Positions 44,893-56,828 of a stretch of 64,000 nucleotides of DNA are shown piece after piece. This stretch comes from Molanna angustata (Eukaryota > Arthropoda > Insecta > Trichoptera > Molannidae): contig OY754990.1 of NCBI GenBank assembly GCA_963576475.1, forward strand, positions 6,708,751-6,772,750, in the 5' to 3' direction. Each line of letters opens with the position of its first letter. The stretch's first letter is position 1. Made by a program: the position numbers and the translations under genes. The notes beneath the pieces are model-generated. The model was given only the letters and a program-made list of their open reading frames with translations. It was not told where the DNA came from and made no database searches.

Positions 44893-44995
44893 CTGAAGTG
44901 ATTTCAATAGATGTTTTTATACGATTATATTGTTTTGCTTCCGGTTATGTTATTTAATATTTGTTTTTGTCTATATTGATGTGTTATTATTAGTC

Positions 44996-45232
44996 ATGTG
45001 GCGCGATCACCGATTGCGCCATGAAGCTGCGTTACTTCGGCAGGCGCCATCTTGCCCTGCGCCGTATGCACAGCCCGACACCTATTTAAGGGGAAGCACA
45101 GCGCTCCCAGACCATTCCCGTTCATCCAGATCTCGAGGCTAGGCATCACGCTGCCCGACCGCTCGTCGTCGTTCAAATAGTCCGCGTTCCAAATTTACAT
45201 TTATAATTATTAAATAATAATTCAATATTGTC
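44996..45232 (+). repeat. LTR-like dispersed repeat, copy 2
   Basis: Starts TGTGGCGCGATCACC with a hairpin GGCGC...GCGCC, has GCGCCATCTTGCCCTG (YY1-like), TATTTAAGGGG (TATA-like) and a GC-rich segment to CAATATTG. It is the reverse match of bases 1-236. Sequence to about 45300, with AATAAA at 45276, may belong to the same repeat. Confidence 0.55.
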
Positions 45233-45299
45233 TGTACCTAGTAATATCAATAAGAGCCAATTGTACAACTAGATCAATAAAAGAGTAAGTTCAATTTCC

Positions 45300-45925
45300 T
45301 GTTACATCTTTCAATCTGTCAACCATTTTTACCTGAGTAATATTTAATAATCTATTGTATACGGTATCGCAGTTGCTTGGTCGATCAATCTGTGGCTCAG
45401 GTGTCGGGACTCTCCGAACAGACGGCCTCCAGGTTCGAACCAGGCAGGTGAGATATCGTTTGGGTGTATGTAGCCAAAGGCGGACAAACAGGTAATACCT
45501 ACACGTCCAACTGACCGACCTTACCACCTCAATTACAGGCGTGTATATCAGCTCCGACTGGTATGCAATCGCTTCTAACCAAGTGACCACTCTGGCACTT
45601 TAGAGAGCCCAAATATACGCACATAACCCCAAAGTCATTAGGTATTTATTTTTATTTTTTCTGTTATTCTTTTTATTTAAATGAATAATTTTTGTTATTA
45701 CGGTTATACATATATGTATATAGGTATATATTTTTTGTTTGCTCTCTATGCATACTTTTCTTTCCGTTATTCTTTTTATTTGTATGTATTTTTAAATGAT
45801 GTATATATTATATGGTTTGTGTTGCATTGCACCCCCCTGCTCACGAACTGAAATAAAATCTCATTATTATTATTATTACAATGGTTTATATTAGAAAAGG
45901 AAAGTGTATGAAGCGTGTGTGTGTG
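45300..45925. other. Unassigned; possible tRNA-like B box and a LINE tail
   Basis: CAGGTTCGAACCAGG at about 45431 is B-box-like, but no matching A box is convincing. At 45825-45880 TGCACCCCCCTGCTCACG plus AATAAAATCTCATTATTATTATT resembles a LINE 3' tail. Confidence 0.35.
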
Positions 45926-45929
45926 TGAC

Positions 45930-46148
45930 TGGTTGCTAAATATGGTCTAGAAACAGTAACTCTTTCTAAACTAAGTGCCGAGAAAATGCAAAAGTCACTC
46001 AAATAGCTCTGGAAAGAAACATGCTGGGTCTGACACTAAAAGATAAAAAAAAAGAAACGGTGAGAGAAAGATCAAAAGCAAGTGATATAACTCACCTTTA
46101 GAAAACCCTGAAATGGAAATGGGCGGGACCATAGACAAAATAGAATAT
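45930..46148 (+). mobile_element. RTE-type LINE fragment interrupted by the PLE palindrome
   Basis: Plus strand encodes YGLETVTLSKLSAEKM, ALERNMLGLTLKDKK and TLKWKWAG, the C-terminal RTE region. It resumes just after 47061 with TCAATGGGCGGGACACGT. Confidence 0.7.
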
Positions 46149-46218
46149 AATACTATTAACGTTGATATGTTATAAAAAATATAAAAATACTTGGTAATTG
46201 TTCTATTGTGTTTATTTG

Positions 46219-46263
46219 ATTATTGACGCGTTTCGTGCAAAGCACATCGTCAGAATAATGCTC
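46219..46263 (-). ncRNA. Hammerhead-ribozyme-like motif, palindrome left arm
   Basis: Minus-strand order ATTATT, CTGACGA, GTGC-TTT-GCAC, GAAA, ACGCGT, C, AATAAT with all core boxes intact, as in PLE copy A. Confidence 0.75.
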
Positions 46264-46898
46264 TACAAGACTGAGACTAGTGGTTATATACAAAATTTAC
46301 ATGGCAGGTGTATAAAAATGTTGGTTTTTGAACGGTTGAAAAGAAGTTATATAATGCAAATGAATCTATACAAATCTACGTTTTAATACAATGAATGTAG
46401 TTGGGTCACTGGTTGTAGTCCCCTGTGTCCATTAGGCCTGTAACAAAAGGAAACGACAGCAGTAAAATTCGAAAGGTAAATAATATTGTATTTATTGGTT
46501 TATTGTTATCTTTTAAGTGTGGTTAAAACCAATGTATTTCATAGATATTTGGTAGTTATAATTACAAACAGTTTAATTTTTAAATTAAACTGTTTGTAAT
46601 TATAACTACCAAATATCTATGAAATACATTGGTTTTAACCACACTTAAAAGATAACAATAAACCAATAAATACAATATTATTTACCTTTCGAATTTTACT
46701 GCTGTCGTTTCCTTTTGTTACAGGCCTAATGGACACAGGGGACTACAACCAGTGACCCAACTACATTCATTGTATTAAAACGTAGATTTGTATAGATTCA
46801 TTTGCATTATATAACTTCTTTTCAACCGTTCAAAAACCAACATTTTTATACACCTGCCATGTAAATTTTGTATATAACCACTAGTCTCAGTCTTGTAG

Positions 46899-46943
46899 AG
46901 CATTATTCTGACGATGTGCTTTGCACGAAACGCGTCAATAATC
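46899..46943 (+). ncRNA. Hammerhead-ribozyme-like motif, palindrome right arm
   Basis: Mirror of the left-arm motif; the GAAA core is intact, unlike PLE copy B. Confidence 0.75.
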
Positions 46944-47204
46944 AAATAAACACAATAGAACAATTACCAAGTATTTTTATATTTTTTATAACATATCAAC
47001 GTACAATGGAGTTCTATCAAGAATTGTCGATCGACAAACTAAACTTAGTTAATACTATTAAGTCAATGGGCGGGACACGTATAGCCAGTGTATTACTTAC
47101 TAAAAAAATACCATAAATATTTTCAACATTTCTCTTGCGAATGTTCATCACACAATTTTTTAATTTAGCATTTTAAAAATAATATTAAATATATTCTTAT
47201 TTAC

Positions 47205-47840
47205 AGCATCATTCATTCATCATCAGCTTGTGTTTGCCCACTGCAGGACATAGGCCTCCCCTCTCCTCCACTCATCCCGTTCCTGTGCGACTCCCATCCA
47301 CTGTGGTCCAACAAATCTTTTTATGTCGTCCATCCATCTACATATTAGGTGGTCGCCCTTGTGGTCTCTTGTCGCCTCTCGGTCTCCACTCCACCAGTCT
47401 TTTAGTCCATCTATTATCGGTCATTCTTGATAGGTGTCCTGCCCATCTCCACTTCTGCATGGCTATTCTCTCAACCACATCGGACAGTTTGGTCTGACTG
47501 CGTATCCAGTCATTCCTCTTCCTGTCTTCTAGTTTTATTGCCAACATTATTCTTTCCATTTTCCTTTGTGCTACACGCAGCTTGTTGGCAGACAATTTGG
47601 TTAAAGCGGTTGTTTCCATGCCATAAGTGAATACTGGCAGAATGCACTGCTCAAACACCCTTGACTTCTGGGAATTTGGTATGGGGCTACTAAAGGTGTT
47701 ATCGAGTTTCCCAAAGGCCGCCCATGCGAGACTTATTCTTCTCTCAATTTCTATGGTTTGATTGTCTCTGCCTAGGGTCATCTTATGTCCAAGGTATATA
47801 TATAGTGATCAACCTCTTCCACTGGAAGGCAATAATTGCT
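47205..47840 (-). mobile_element. RTE-type LINE 3' fragment (longest copy)
   Basis: Minus strand holds a 147-codon frame (47781-47338) with MTLGRDNQTIEIERRISLAW, PVFTYGMETTALTKLSANKL and WRWAGHLSRMTDNRWTKRL, the post-RT region of RTE-clade LINEs. The 3' UTR follows with the GCCCACTGCAGGACATAG block and a CATCATTCATTCATCATC tail. Confidence 0.88.
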
Positions 47841-48290
47841 TGTGTCTAAGTTTGTCATTATTTACAGCATTTTTTTGTACATTTCGCCATAAATATGTGT
47901 CGTGGAGAAATAAACATTATATAAGCTTGCTTAAAGAGTGTATAAAATTAAAGAGAATGAATTTTCATTTCAAGACATGTTTGTTCTTAAAAATGTAAAA
48001 AAATCAACAAATGTTGGATTTACGATATTTTAAATCACGTAAGTATTTACCTTTTTTAACCCACGCGATTGTTCCCCTTACTAACACTTAACTTCTTAAC
48101 TTCGATATATTACCATGTTTGCATTCAGTAGATTTAGCGTTACATGCCCTCTTAATTACTTCCCCATTTTTTTTTTTACCGTAGAGTATTTGTGGCTCAT
48201 AGACAAGGGCTAGATATAATATTGTAATAAACGTCAGAAAAATAAAAAATAAAATATTCTTACAAAAAATCAGTTTTTATAACCTCAAAA
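47841..48290. other. No gene recognised
   Basis: AT-rich, unassigned. Confidence 0.4.
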
Positions 48291-48779
48291 ATGTGACAGT
48301 TAGATGACAGTAGGTAAATATAAATGCGTTGTGTCGACTCGGACCGCACTCACTCGACGGCTGAGGGATGAACATCCGCATTCCTCGTTCCCAGGACGGC
48401 TCCAAACCATATCATGAGATATCGGTTTGGCTCGCTCCACATAGTGGACATGACACTTGGAATGCCGAATAGTTCGACGCTGCACCATTCGGCGGGAGAG
48501 CCACCTCTCTGGATCGTGGCGGATGCTGAGTTTGGAAAGTGCTCCAAACGCTGTCGAGTCGCGCTGGACCCTGCAGCAACGGCCTGCATCTCCTTGAGAT
48601 TAACACCGCCGTCGTTGCTTCTGACGCAGTCACTCTACCGGCATCTGCCGGTGTCTGGGATCCGAGGATGCTTTCGCCGATAGCCGGCAGGCTATTTCGC
48701 CCATCGACAACAGTCGAAGGTGCATCGGCACGTTCATGGCTGTAAATATAAGATTATGTCATCATCGACAAACGATTGT

Positions 48780-49440
48780 TTTTTACTTTGTGGTATCATT
48801 TTGAAATAATTAAATGAAATAAAACACAACTTTGTGTACACCACTACAATTATAATTTTTATTCAAATGAATAAAAAATCCCTCTACATGTTACGAAAAC
48901 AAAGTTCCCTTCCTCAGGAGGATACAAAGTATACTAAAATAAATTACAATATACAGACTTAAGGTAAACATAATGGGTGTCGTGTGGGCTGGGTTAAACT
49001 ATTTATTGGTGGGGGGAGCAATGAAGTTATTGGTTAATTAATTTTTGTATTGGGAAAATATTTAATATAGGGTTAATAGGAAATTGTGTTTGATTAGTAA
49101 TTATATTATTTCTCATGTTTACGTTTTTTCTGATTTCCAAGATTTCCAGGCTATCTAATTACTATGTAATATTTTTACGCCTAAATTATTAATAAAACTA
49201 TGGTTATTTTCGATCAAATGGTTTGCGAATTCTGAATAATTATTGCTGTTAAGACATCTTAAATGCTCCTTAACTCTCGTTTCTATATTTCTTGTAGTCT
49301 TTCCTATATAAAATGATGGGCAATCTTTACACTCTTATTTATAGATTCCTGATTTTTTATTAGGATTTTCTTTATCTTTATTATTTATTATGTAATTTTT
49401 TAATTTATTGTTGGTATAAAACGCGGGTTTGCAGAACCCA
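48780..49440 (-). pseudogene. Second Penelope-like family: GIY-YIG fragment and 3' region
   Basis: Minus strand from 49440: KLKNYIINNKDKENPNKKSG, then IYK, a stop, and CKDCPSFYIGKTTRNIETRV with KEHLRCLNSNNYSEFANHL, a GIY-YIG endonuclease domain. The 3' region follows down to about 48780. It is clearly different from the 7-11 kb family. It is 5' truncated and carries a stop inside the domain, so it is dead. Confidence 0.85.
48879..48923 (-). ncRNA. Decayed hammerhead-like motif, second PLE family
   Basis: Minus-strand order ATCCTC, CTGAGGA, GGGAAC-TTT-GTTTTC, GTAA, CATG, TA, GAGGGAT. It parallels the first family with a self-complementary ACATGT in place of ACGCGT. The second core box reads GTAA instead of GAAA, so activity is doubtful. 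Confidence 0.5.
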
Positions 49441-49800
49441 ACAATATTTGTGACAATTTATTTTCCCTTGTGACAATATTTCGGCTGTGATTTTTATTGA
49501 ATTATTTTAACGTGTGACCTCCATAATTGGCTTTCTTTATTTTGATTTGTGACGTCCCAATTTATTGCTATTTTTATGTATTTATTATATCAGACTTTTT
49601 TATCATTTTATATTGTGACATAACCGTGCCGTCTGACTTTGTGCACTTGACATTTATGTATGGTCAGAACACGGTTTCATTTTTAATTTATCTCGTCCGG
49701 TGAGGTTATGTGTGGACAATTTTAATTCAGGACATTGAAAACTTAAAAAAGGTGAGCTCGTCCTCCCAGCGTTTTGGGAAGAGTAGACTACCCCAACGTA

Positions 49801-50635
49801 AGAACGCCACACACCCTAGTATTATTATAAAAATGATCACTGCACATAAAAAGAGACAATTTATTACATTAGTGAAATAAAAAAAGAATGAAATAAAAAG
49901 AGAAAATCTTGGGGAGTTATCAGGAGAATTCAGGCTCTATTTTAATGAGCATCTTACTCCTTATAATAAACAACTAGGTATATAGGAACGCAAAGGAAAG
50001 AGCTCGTTTAGAAAATTTCCGATTTGTGTGGGTCAAGGATGGAAAAATACTCGTACGAGAGAATCAAGATGCAACAGTTATACATGTAAAGAGACAAGAA
50101 AATATAAATCAAATAAAAAAGTTAGCACAACCTCACTAGACACAGATTCTGATAAGGGTTACTTTAACTATACTATTATATTGTTTAAATTAAAGATTAA
50201 TAGTCCGGATAGTGGTTTTTCATTCAGAACATTGTGAATGTAGTATATTCTTAAGATTCAGTTTTTTTTTATTATTGAAACCAAACAAAATATAACAATA
50301 TACAAACAATAAAAATATTACAAAAAAGTACAATTTAAATATGTAAGTTATATGAAACATTTTTTTTATAGTATTATTTGGTATACACCACCTCACTAGG
50401 CTGAGCCTGTACCGAGGTGGCAGAATTTTTTTTTTTTTGCGTTATATCTGACAGAAAAATATTAAACTTGTATTTAACTAAAACTTGTTATAAAATATAC
50501 CTATTATAAAAATAAAAATATAAACTATTGTAGCTTGATCATGTTTCCGCAGTATATAATGCCCTTGATTCTAATCCATGTTTCTATTGTTTTCTTGTAT
50601 TTCAAATTATTCATCAACTGTATGTCCGTTATTTC
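49801..50635. other. No gene recognised
   Basis: AT-rich. A 69-codon frame at 50028-50237 has no recognisable feature. Confidence 0.4.
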
Positions 50636-51000
50636 ACTTTATATCTTATTAAAAATTTTTGGAGCTAAATAATAGTAATGTCTTTGTCCGAATGTCGTGT
50701 TTGTCTTTGGAGTCATGAGAAAATTCCTGCGTGTCGTCTCGTAATTGTGTTGCGGTGTAATGTGAATTGTTTTATCTTTATGAAAATGTATAGAAATAAT
50801 TTTGATATATAACTGTGGAATGTTGAAAACTGGAAAATCATTAAATAATTGAACTGTTGGATATGTAAATGTTTTTTTTATTATAACCTTAATTAAAGCT
50901 TTTTGTGCTTTAATCAGAGGATCCATATTAATTTTAGCAGCGCCACCCCAACCAATCATTCCGTGTGTTATAATCGATTATATAGGTACTTTTAATTATT
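50636..51000 (-). pseudogene. LINE RT C-terminal fragment (CR1/Jockey-like)
   Basis: Minus strand: MIGWGGAAKINMDPLIKAQK and ALIKVIIKKTFTYPTVQLF, followed by NFLMTPKTNTTFGQRHYYYLAPKIFNKI split by a stop. This is the region after RT in CR1/Jockey-like elements. 5' truncated. Confidence 0.75.
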
Positions 51001-51339
51001 ATCCTGTTAAATTTTTTGTAAGGGTTTATTTTTTTTATGAAATTGAGATTTTTCTGGGTGTAAATTGTTTTGTGTTTGTCACGGATTGTTTGGTAAAAAT
51101 GGTTTTACTTCTGTCCAGGGCTATAAAAGAGGAAGATTTGATGTCTGTATTCTGTCTTGAACGATGGTTTTTTCAAATTATGTTACAATGTACGCGACCT
51201 TATTTGTCTTTTTGAATGTGTATGGATGCTTAATGTGCCATATAATAAACATAAGTAGATTACTTTCTTTAAATGGAGGGCATAATAATCGAAATAGAAA
51301 ATTAGCAGCTGGTTGAAAGCTGTATACTTACAGAATGCG

Positions 51340-51945
51340 AAATTTTTCAGAATATATTTGTGAATAAAGATTCGCTGAAGGTAATAAACGCTAACATACG
51401 CAGTATTTGGAAAAACGTAGATGTGGTGATGTATGTTAAAATGTCTCTAAATCCAAGAGTTAGCCAATCAAATTTAAATAATGCAAGTAGCGTGCTAGTA
51501 AATATAGATAAAATAAAGACACATTCTGGGTATTTATAGGTCTCCAAACTGCAGTGACCCTGCACCCTTTTTGATCTCCTTAAATCAAGTTCTAAATGAT
51601 CTAAAGGACTTACCCAACGTTATAGTGGCGGGAGATATTAATATAGATATTCTAGATAGTTTAAATGACCAAACTGGTGACTATATTGAAATGTTGGGTG
51701 AGGCTGGTTTTATTTCATGTATAAATGACCCTACCAGAGTCACTACTAATGGACAATCATGTATCGATCACTTTTTTGCATATTCTCGAATGGATATGAA
51801 ATCTACGATAATTCACACATCCATAACGGAGCACTTTGTGACAGCATTAGAGATTATCATAGGAAAGAATTATCAAAGTGAAAAAAGAGATACCCACAAA
51901 ATTGTGAATTATAATTCACTTCTGGATGCCATGAGTAGGTACTGA
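51340..51945 (+). pseudogene. LINE endonuclease fragment
   Basis: Plus strand in pieces: KVINANIRSIWKNVD (EN start), then after a deletion YRSPNCSDPAPFLISLNQVL and the open frame with NVIVAGDINIDIL, INDPTRVTTNGQSCIDHFF and SITEHFVTAL. GDxNxD and the final His are kept. The RT is absent, so this is a 3'-truncated or deleted LINE copy. Confidence 0.8.
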
Positions 51946-53235
51946 AAAATGGGAATCTATTTATGGCACAAATGATCCAAGTGTAGGTTTAAAAAAAAAT
52001 ATTTGCAAATTGGATAATCACATTAAGAGAGTGACTGCTGCCACTGTATCTATTTTTTCAATTTGAATTTGCATCATTACTACAAAACGAATCATTTTAA
52101 AAAAATAACCTAGTTAGTTTGGATATTAATCAAGAAAAATATACCTTAACTTTTTAATTATGTTCTGTATATATTCTTGTAGGAAAATAATAAGCATACC
52201 CGAATTTTAGACATTTATCATAAATTTATAAAACCAAAAAAACTTTTATTTACAATGGCGCTGAATGGAAAATAAATGTTTTTTTAGGTTTTTTACTAAA
52301 CCTGAAGCATTAATGCAACGTTACATCATATTTTTCTAGATATTTTTGTCTTATTTAATTTAAAAAATAAATATGTTGAACTACGCCTTATATTTTATTA
52401 AAAATATAAGATAAACGTTGAAAATCGGGGTATGCCATTATTTTTCTACAAGAATTTATACAGAACATTATCAAAAAGTAAACATATGTTTTTCTTTATT
52501 AATACCCAAACTATCTAAATTATTTGTATTCAAAACGATTTGATAAGAAATATTGATGGTATATCAAATTGAAAAATAGGTACGTTGGCAGCAGTCCCCC
52601 CCCCTTAAAGAAAATTGCAGCATTTTTCAACTCAACAAATCAAAATTTTTGTTCCATATTTATCGGGCTTCGATGATATAAATAAATGATAAATTATGCT
52701 TTTCTTTCAAGTATAGTTGCTGAATCATCAAACCGCAATCAGGATGCCAAAAATTGGAATCTTTTATGTGGAATTGTTGCATTCAATAGTAGGTATTCGT
52801 TTCTTGGACAAAATAGTTCAATTAGTATCAGTGGAAAGTGTGTCAGTCAGGATGGACGTGGCGGAAGAAAAAAAATCACCGTAAATTAACTTGACCGTGG
52901 TGGTTGACGAGGAAGAAGGTTGTGGTACGGTAAAGGAGGTGAACGATTGTGGGAGGTTATGCGGCGTAACACTTACAATGACTTACATTACTGTGGAACC
53001 ACCACGTTAAGCCCCCCAACCAACCCCCCACACAAAATACACAGTATGTTTGTTACTAACGTTAGCATCGCCTTAATACAAGGACTCTGGCTACTTCACA
53101 CGGGGCCGCCTTCATAAACAAAATTAAGAATGAAAATAAAGGTATTATTAATATATTTAAGACTACTATCATCCCTGTATCGCTTATTCCTCTTTCTTGG
53201 TCCATATTCGTTTTATTCATTTTCTTTTTTGTTGC
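51946..53235. other. No gene recognised
   Basis: AT-rich; a GC-richer patch at 52850-53110 has no recognised coding signal. Confidence 0.4.
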
Positions 53236-53430
53236 AATATGAAATAACATTACATTATGGTATCACTGGAAATGAAATAGCGGACGATCTCGCGAAACAA
53301 GCTACAATATCTGGTAAGCTTCCTGAAAATTTTATTTATCCAGAGACTGATCTTTTCAACTCGATCTCTTCCTATATTAGTGCTAAATGGCAAGCACAGT
53401 GGAAAAACAGTTCAATTTCCAAGGGATCAT
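53236..53430 (+). pseudogene. I-clade RNase H end fragment
   Basis: Encodes LHYGITGNEIADDLAKQA, the C-terminal helix region of RNase H, and NSISSYISAKWQAQWKNSS, as in the I-clade element at 33.15/19.5 kb. It is 5' truncated and interrupted at about 53431. Confidence 0.82.
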
Positions 53431-53752
53431 ACTACTTTTAAATTGATGTACGAGATTTGTTATTTTTTTTTCCTTTTTGTTATTTTTGTTGTATTTGATT
53501 TTTTATTTACACTAACTTTGGTTTATATATTATGTTCTTATTTTTTTGTGTGTTATCTATTAAATAAATTTCATGGCCAGAATTATCTAGGCTAGTACTT
53601 GAAAATATATAATATATTTTAAACAGTAATTTTGTAAGTGACCCGTCTCAGAACAGGTTTTCCTAGTGAGACGGGGAACGATTTATTTTGTAATTTATGT
53701 ATTCTTATTTAATAAACGTCGGGTTGCCGGCACTGAAACTGACTGAACTTTA
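53431..53752 (+). mobile_element. Unidentified 320-bp insertion in the I-clade fragment
   Basis: AT-rich insert ending AATAAACGTCGGGTTGCCGG between two halves that align with contiguous I-clade protein. Target duplication not clear. Confidence 0.45.
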
Positions 53753-54050
53753 GCATTCAAAATACGATTCCTTCTCATCCCTGGTATTACCCAAAGAATC
53801 TCCCAAGAAGCCTAATATCCAATATATCTCGTCTTCGATTCGGCCATTGCAGATTGGACAGACATCTGTTCAAGATTGGACTTTCCCCCTCACCTTACTG
53901 CGAATGCGGTCTAGATGAGGAGTCTGAGAACCATGTTTTCTTTTCCTGCCCAATAAGAGATGCATTTGACATTTATCGAGCATTGGATGATGTCCGATAC
54001 TCGATGAAGGAAAAATTCCAATTCCCATTATCAATGCATCTTTAGGATCA
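53753..54050 (+). pseudogene. I-clade ORF2 C-terminal fragment
   Basis: Encodes TIPSHPWYYPKNLPRSL, RLRFGHCRLDRHLFKIGL and CECGLDEESENHVFFSCP with the C-x-C-x8-H-x4-C motif, ending at TAG 54045. It served here as the guide for joining the split I element. Confidence 0.85.
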
Positions 54051-54334
54051 ACGGAAATTTATAAACTGCTTCATACAGGATAATATAGTTATACTGTAAT
54101 CCCCCACATTATCTAATTATTTTTCACACTCACTGGAGTTGTACTATTGATTGCATATACCTACACATTGATCAACGTCTTTGGCACAAAAAGTCCTGTA
54201 TAGGCACTGGCAGCCTTACTAAAAAAAAAATAACATTACAATACTCCAATTACCCCATACTTTGCTCTAATTATATTAGTGCATTTTTTTAAATATTTTT
54301 TTTTGTAAATATATTGTTTTTATATCCATTGTTG

Positions 54335-56205
54335 TTTTTCTATACAATTGATGTTGGTATCAAGTAATACAGTGTCACTGTCTCGAGATGCATTGTTGTT
54401 TGTGATATTATCACTTTTATATACGATTGATGTTGGTATCAAGTAATACAGTGTCACTGTCTCGAGATGCATTGTTGTTTGTGATATTATCACTTTTATA
54501 TACGATTGATGTTGGTATCAAGTAATACAGTGTCACTGTCTCGAGATGCATTGTTGTTTGTGATATTATCACTTTTATATACGACTGATGTTGGTATCAA
54601 GTAATACAGTGTCACTGTCTCGAGATGCATTGTTGTTTGTGATATTATCACTTTTATATACGACTGATGTTGGTATCAAGTAATACAGTGTCACTGTCTC
54701 GAGATGCATTGTTGTTTGTGATATTATCACTTTTATATACGATTGATGTTGGTATCAAGTAATACAGTGTCACTGTCTCGAGATGCATTGTTGTTTGTGA
54801 TATTATCACTTTTATATACGATTGATGTTGGTATCAAGTAATACAGTGTCACTGTCTCGAGATGCATTGTTGTTTGTGATATTATCACTTTTATATACGA
54901 TTGATGTTGGTATCAAGTAATACAGTGTCACTGTCTCGAGATGCATTGTTGTTTGTGATATTATCACTTTTATATACGACTGATGTTGGTATCAAGTAAT
55001 ACAGTGTCACTGTCTCGAGATGCATTGTTGTTTGTGATATTATCACTTTTATATACGACTGATGTTGGTATCAAGTAATACAGTGTCACTGTCTCGAGAT
55101 GCATTGTTGTTTGTGATATTATCACTTTTATATACGATTGATGTTGGTATCAAGTAATACAGTGTCACTGTCTCGAGATGCATTGTTGTTTGTGATATTA
55201 TCACTTTTATATACGATTGATGTTGGTATCAAGTAATACAGTGTCACTGTCTCGAGATGCATTGTTGTTTGTGATATTATCACTTTTATATACGATTGAT
55301 GTTGGTATCAAGTAATACAGTGTCACTGTCTCGAGATGCATTGTTGTTTGTGATATTATCACTTTTATATACGACTGATGTTGGTATCAAGTAATACAGT
55401 GTCACTGTCTCGAGATGCATTGTTGTTTATGATATTATCACTTTTATATACGACTGATGTTGGTATCAAGTAATACAGTGTCACTGTCTCGAGATGCATT
55501 GTTGTTTGTGATATTATCACTTTTATATACGACTGATGTTGGTATCAAGTAATACAGTGTCACTGTCTCGAGATGCATTGCTGTTTGTGATATTATCACT
55601 TTTATATACGATTGATGTTGGTATCAAGTAATACAGTGTCACTGTCTCGAGATGCATTGTTGTTTGTGATATTATCACTTTTAAATAAGATTGATGTTGG
55701 TATCAAGTAATACAGTGTCACTGTCTCGAGATGCATTGTTGTTTGTGATATTATCACTTTTATATACGATTGATGTTGGTATCAAGTAATACAGTGTCAC
55801 TGTCTCGAGATGCATTGTTGTTTGTGATATTATCACTTTTATATACGATTGATGTTGGTATCAAGTAATACAGTGTCACTGTCTCGAGATGCATTGTTGT
55901 TTGTGATATTATCACTTTTATATACGATTGATGTTGGTATCAAGTAATACAGTGTCACTGTCTCGAGATGCATTGTTGTTTGTGATATTATCACTTTTAT
56001 ATACGATTGATGTTGGTATCAAGTAATACAGTGTCACTGTCTCGAGATGCATTGTTGTTTGTGATATTATCACTTTTATATACGACTGATGTTGGTATCA
56101 AGTAATACAGTGTCACTGTCTCGAGATGCATTGTTGTTTGTGATATTATCACTTTTCTATACGATTGATGTTGGCATCAAGTAATACAGTTTCATTGTCT
56201 CAAAA
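54335..56205. repeat. 79-bp satellite array, 24 units
   Basis: ATGTTGGTATCAAG recurs every 79 bp from 54351 to 56168. Each unit contains three palindromes: ACAGTGTCACTGT, TCTCGAGA and GTGATATTATCAC. Units differ mainly by GATTG versus GACTG; the order T,T,T,C,C repeats three times at the left, pointing to a 5-unit (395 bp) higher-order period. Confidence 0.97.
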
Positions 56206-56341
56206 AAAAAATGTAATTGTTCGGTTCGTTATTTATATTTTGGCGTGAATACAAATCACCCGTCTGGTTCCTTCCACCCTCTTCTCCTTATGACTGATAT
56301 GTATGTTCCCTTCCTACCACCAACAAACTTGTACTTGCTTC

Positions 56342-56828
56342 ATGATTTAAATATTATGATAAATTAAAACACATTGTGTGACAGTCAGTTTAGGTTGAAA
56401 AGTAACCTCTATCTTTTATTATTTTAAAACCATAGCAGCAAAAAACATTATAAAAATTATATACATAAAACAATGATAAACAATGTTCCACATTTAAATA
56501 TTTTAACACATCGAATCCAACAATAATTATTTTCCATAGATTACACAACACCCCTTCCTTTAGTCTCTTCCAAATATGATTCTTATGTCCTAGCATTTTT
56601 ATAAACAAGTCTTATTAATATTAACTTACATTTATATATCCAATTTTATTATATTATATTTAAAGTAAAGTCTTATAAACTAGCATTTTTTAACAATCTT
56701 ATTCCTATTACACTAATCACATAAATCTATTTGGTTTCTTAATAACCCTCCCATATCTAGAGGTTTGGACAATTTCATGATTTTCATCATTGTTGATAGT
56801 TGGAAATGAAACATACTTTGTATCATTA
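56342..56828 (-). mobile_element. Gypsy LTR plus 3' end fragment
   Basis: Matches the gypsy 3' LTR, polypurine tract, 3' UTR and last codons of integrase (SRYGRVIKKPNRFM) at 19533-20005. It has small insertions and stops at about 56828, so it is a truncated copy of the same family. Confidence 0.9.

Larger units (their letters stand above)
46159..47002. repeat. 844-bp essentially perfect palindrome
   Basis: Arms of about 421 bp meet at 46580/46581 (GTTTAATTT-TT-AAATTAAAC). By eye the arms match without mismatch in the parts compared, including both hammerhead-like motifs. A transcript would fold into a long hairpin. Confidence 0.9.
46149..47061. mobile_element. Palindromic PLE terminal-repeat insertion with AATACTATTAA duplication
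   Basis: Two terminal repeats of the 7-11 kb PLE family stand head to head (3' ends outward) and the right one continues into the ORF start stub (MEFYQELSIDKLNL). AATACTATTAA at 46149-46159 and 47051-47061 is the likely target duplication. No RT or endonuclease coding sequence is left. Confidence 0.88.
48292..49800. mobile_element. LTR copy 3 (decayed), interrupted by a second PLE family
   Basis: 48292-48770 matches the GC-rich half and 49440-49800 the AT-rich half of the solo LTR at 40345-41342 in the same orientation. The first 140 bp are missing and divergence is higher than between copies 1 and 2. The gap is filled by Penelope-type sequence. Confidence 0.75.

Noticed and set aside
45291..45590. 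99-codon minus-strand ORF
   Set aside because: No recognisable domain, no repeat partner and a composition not distinguishable from chance.
54335..56205. CRISPR or regulatory operator array
   Set aside because: Plain 79-bp satellite; no unique spacers.
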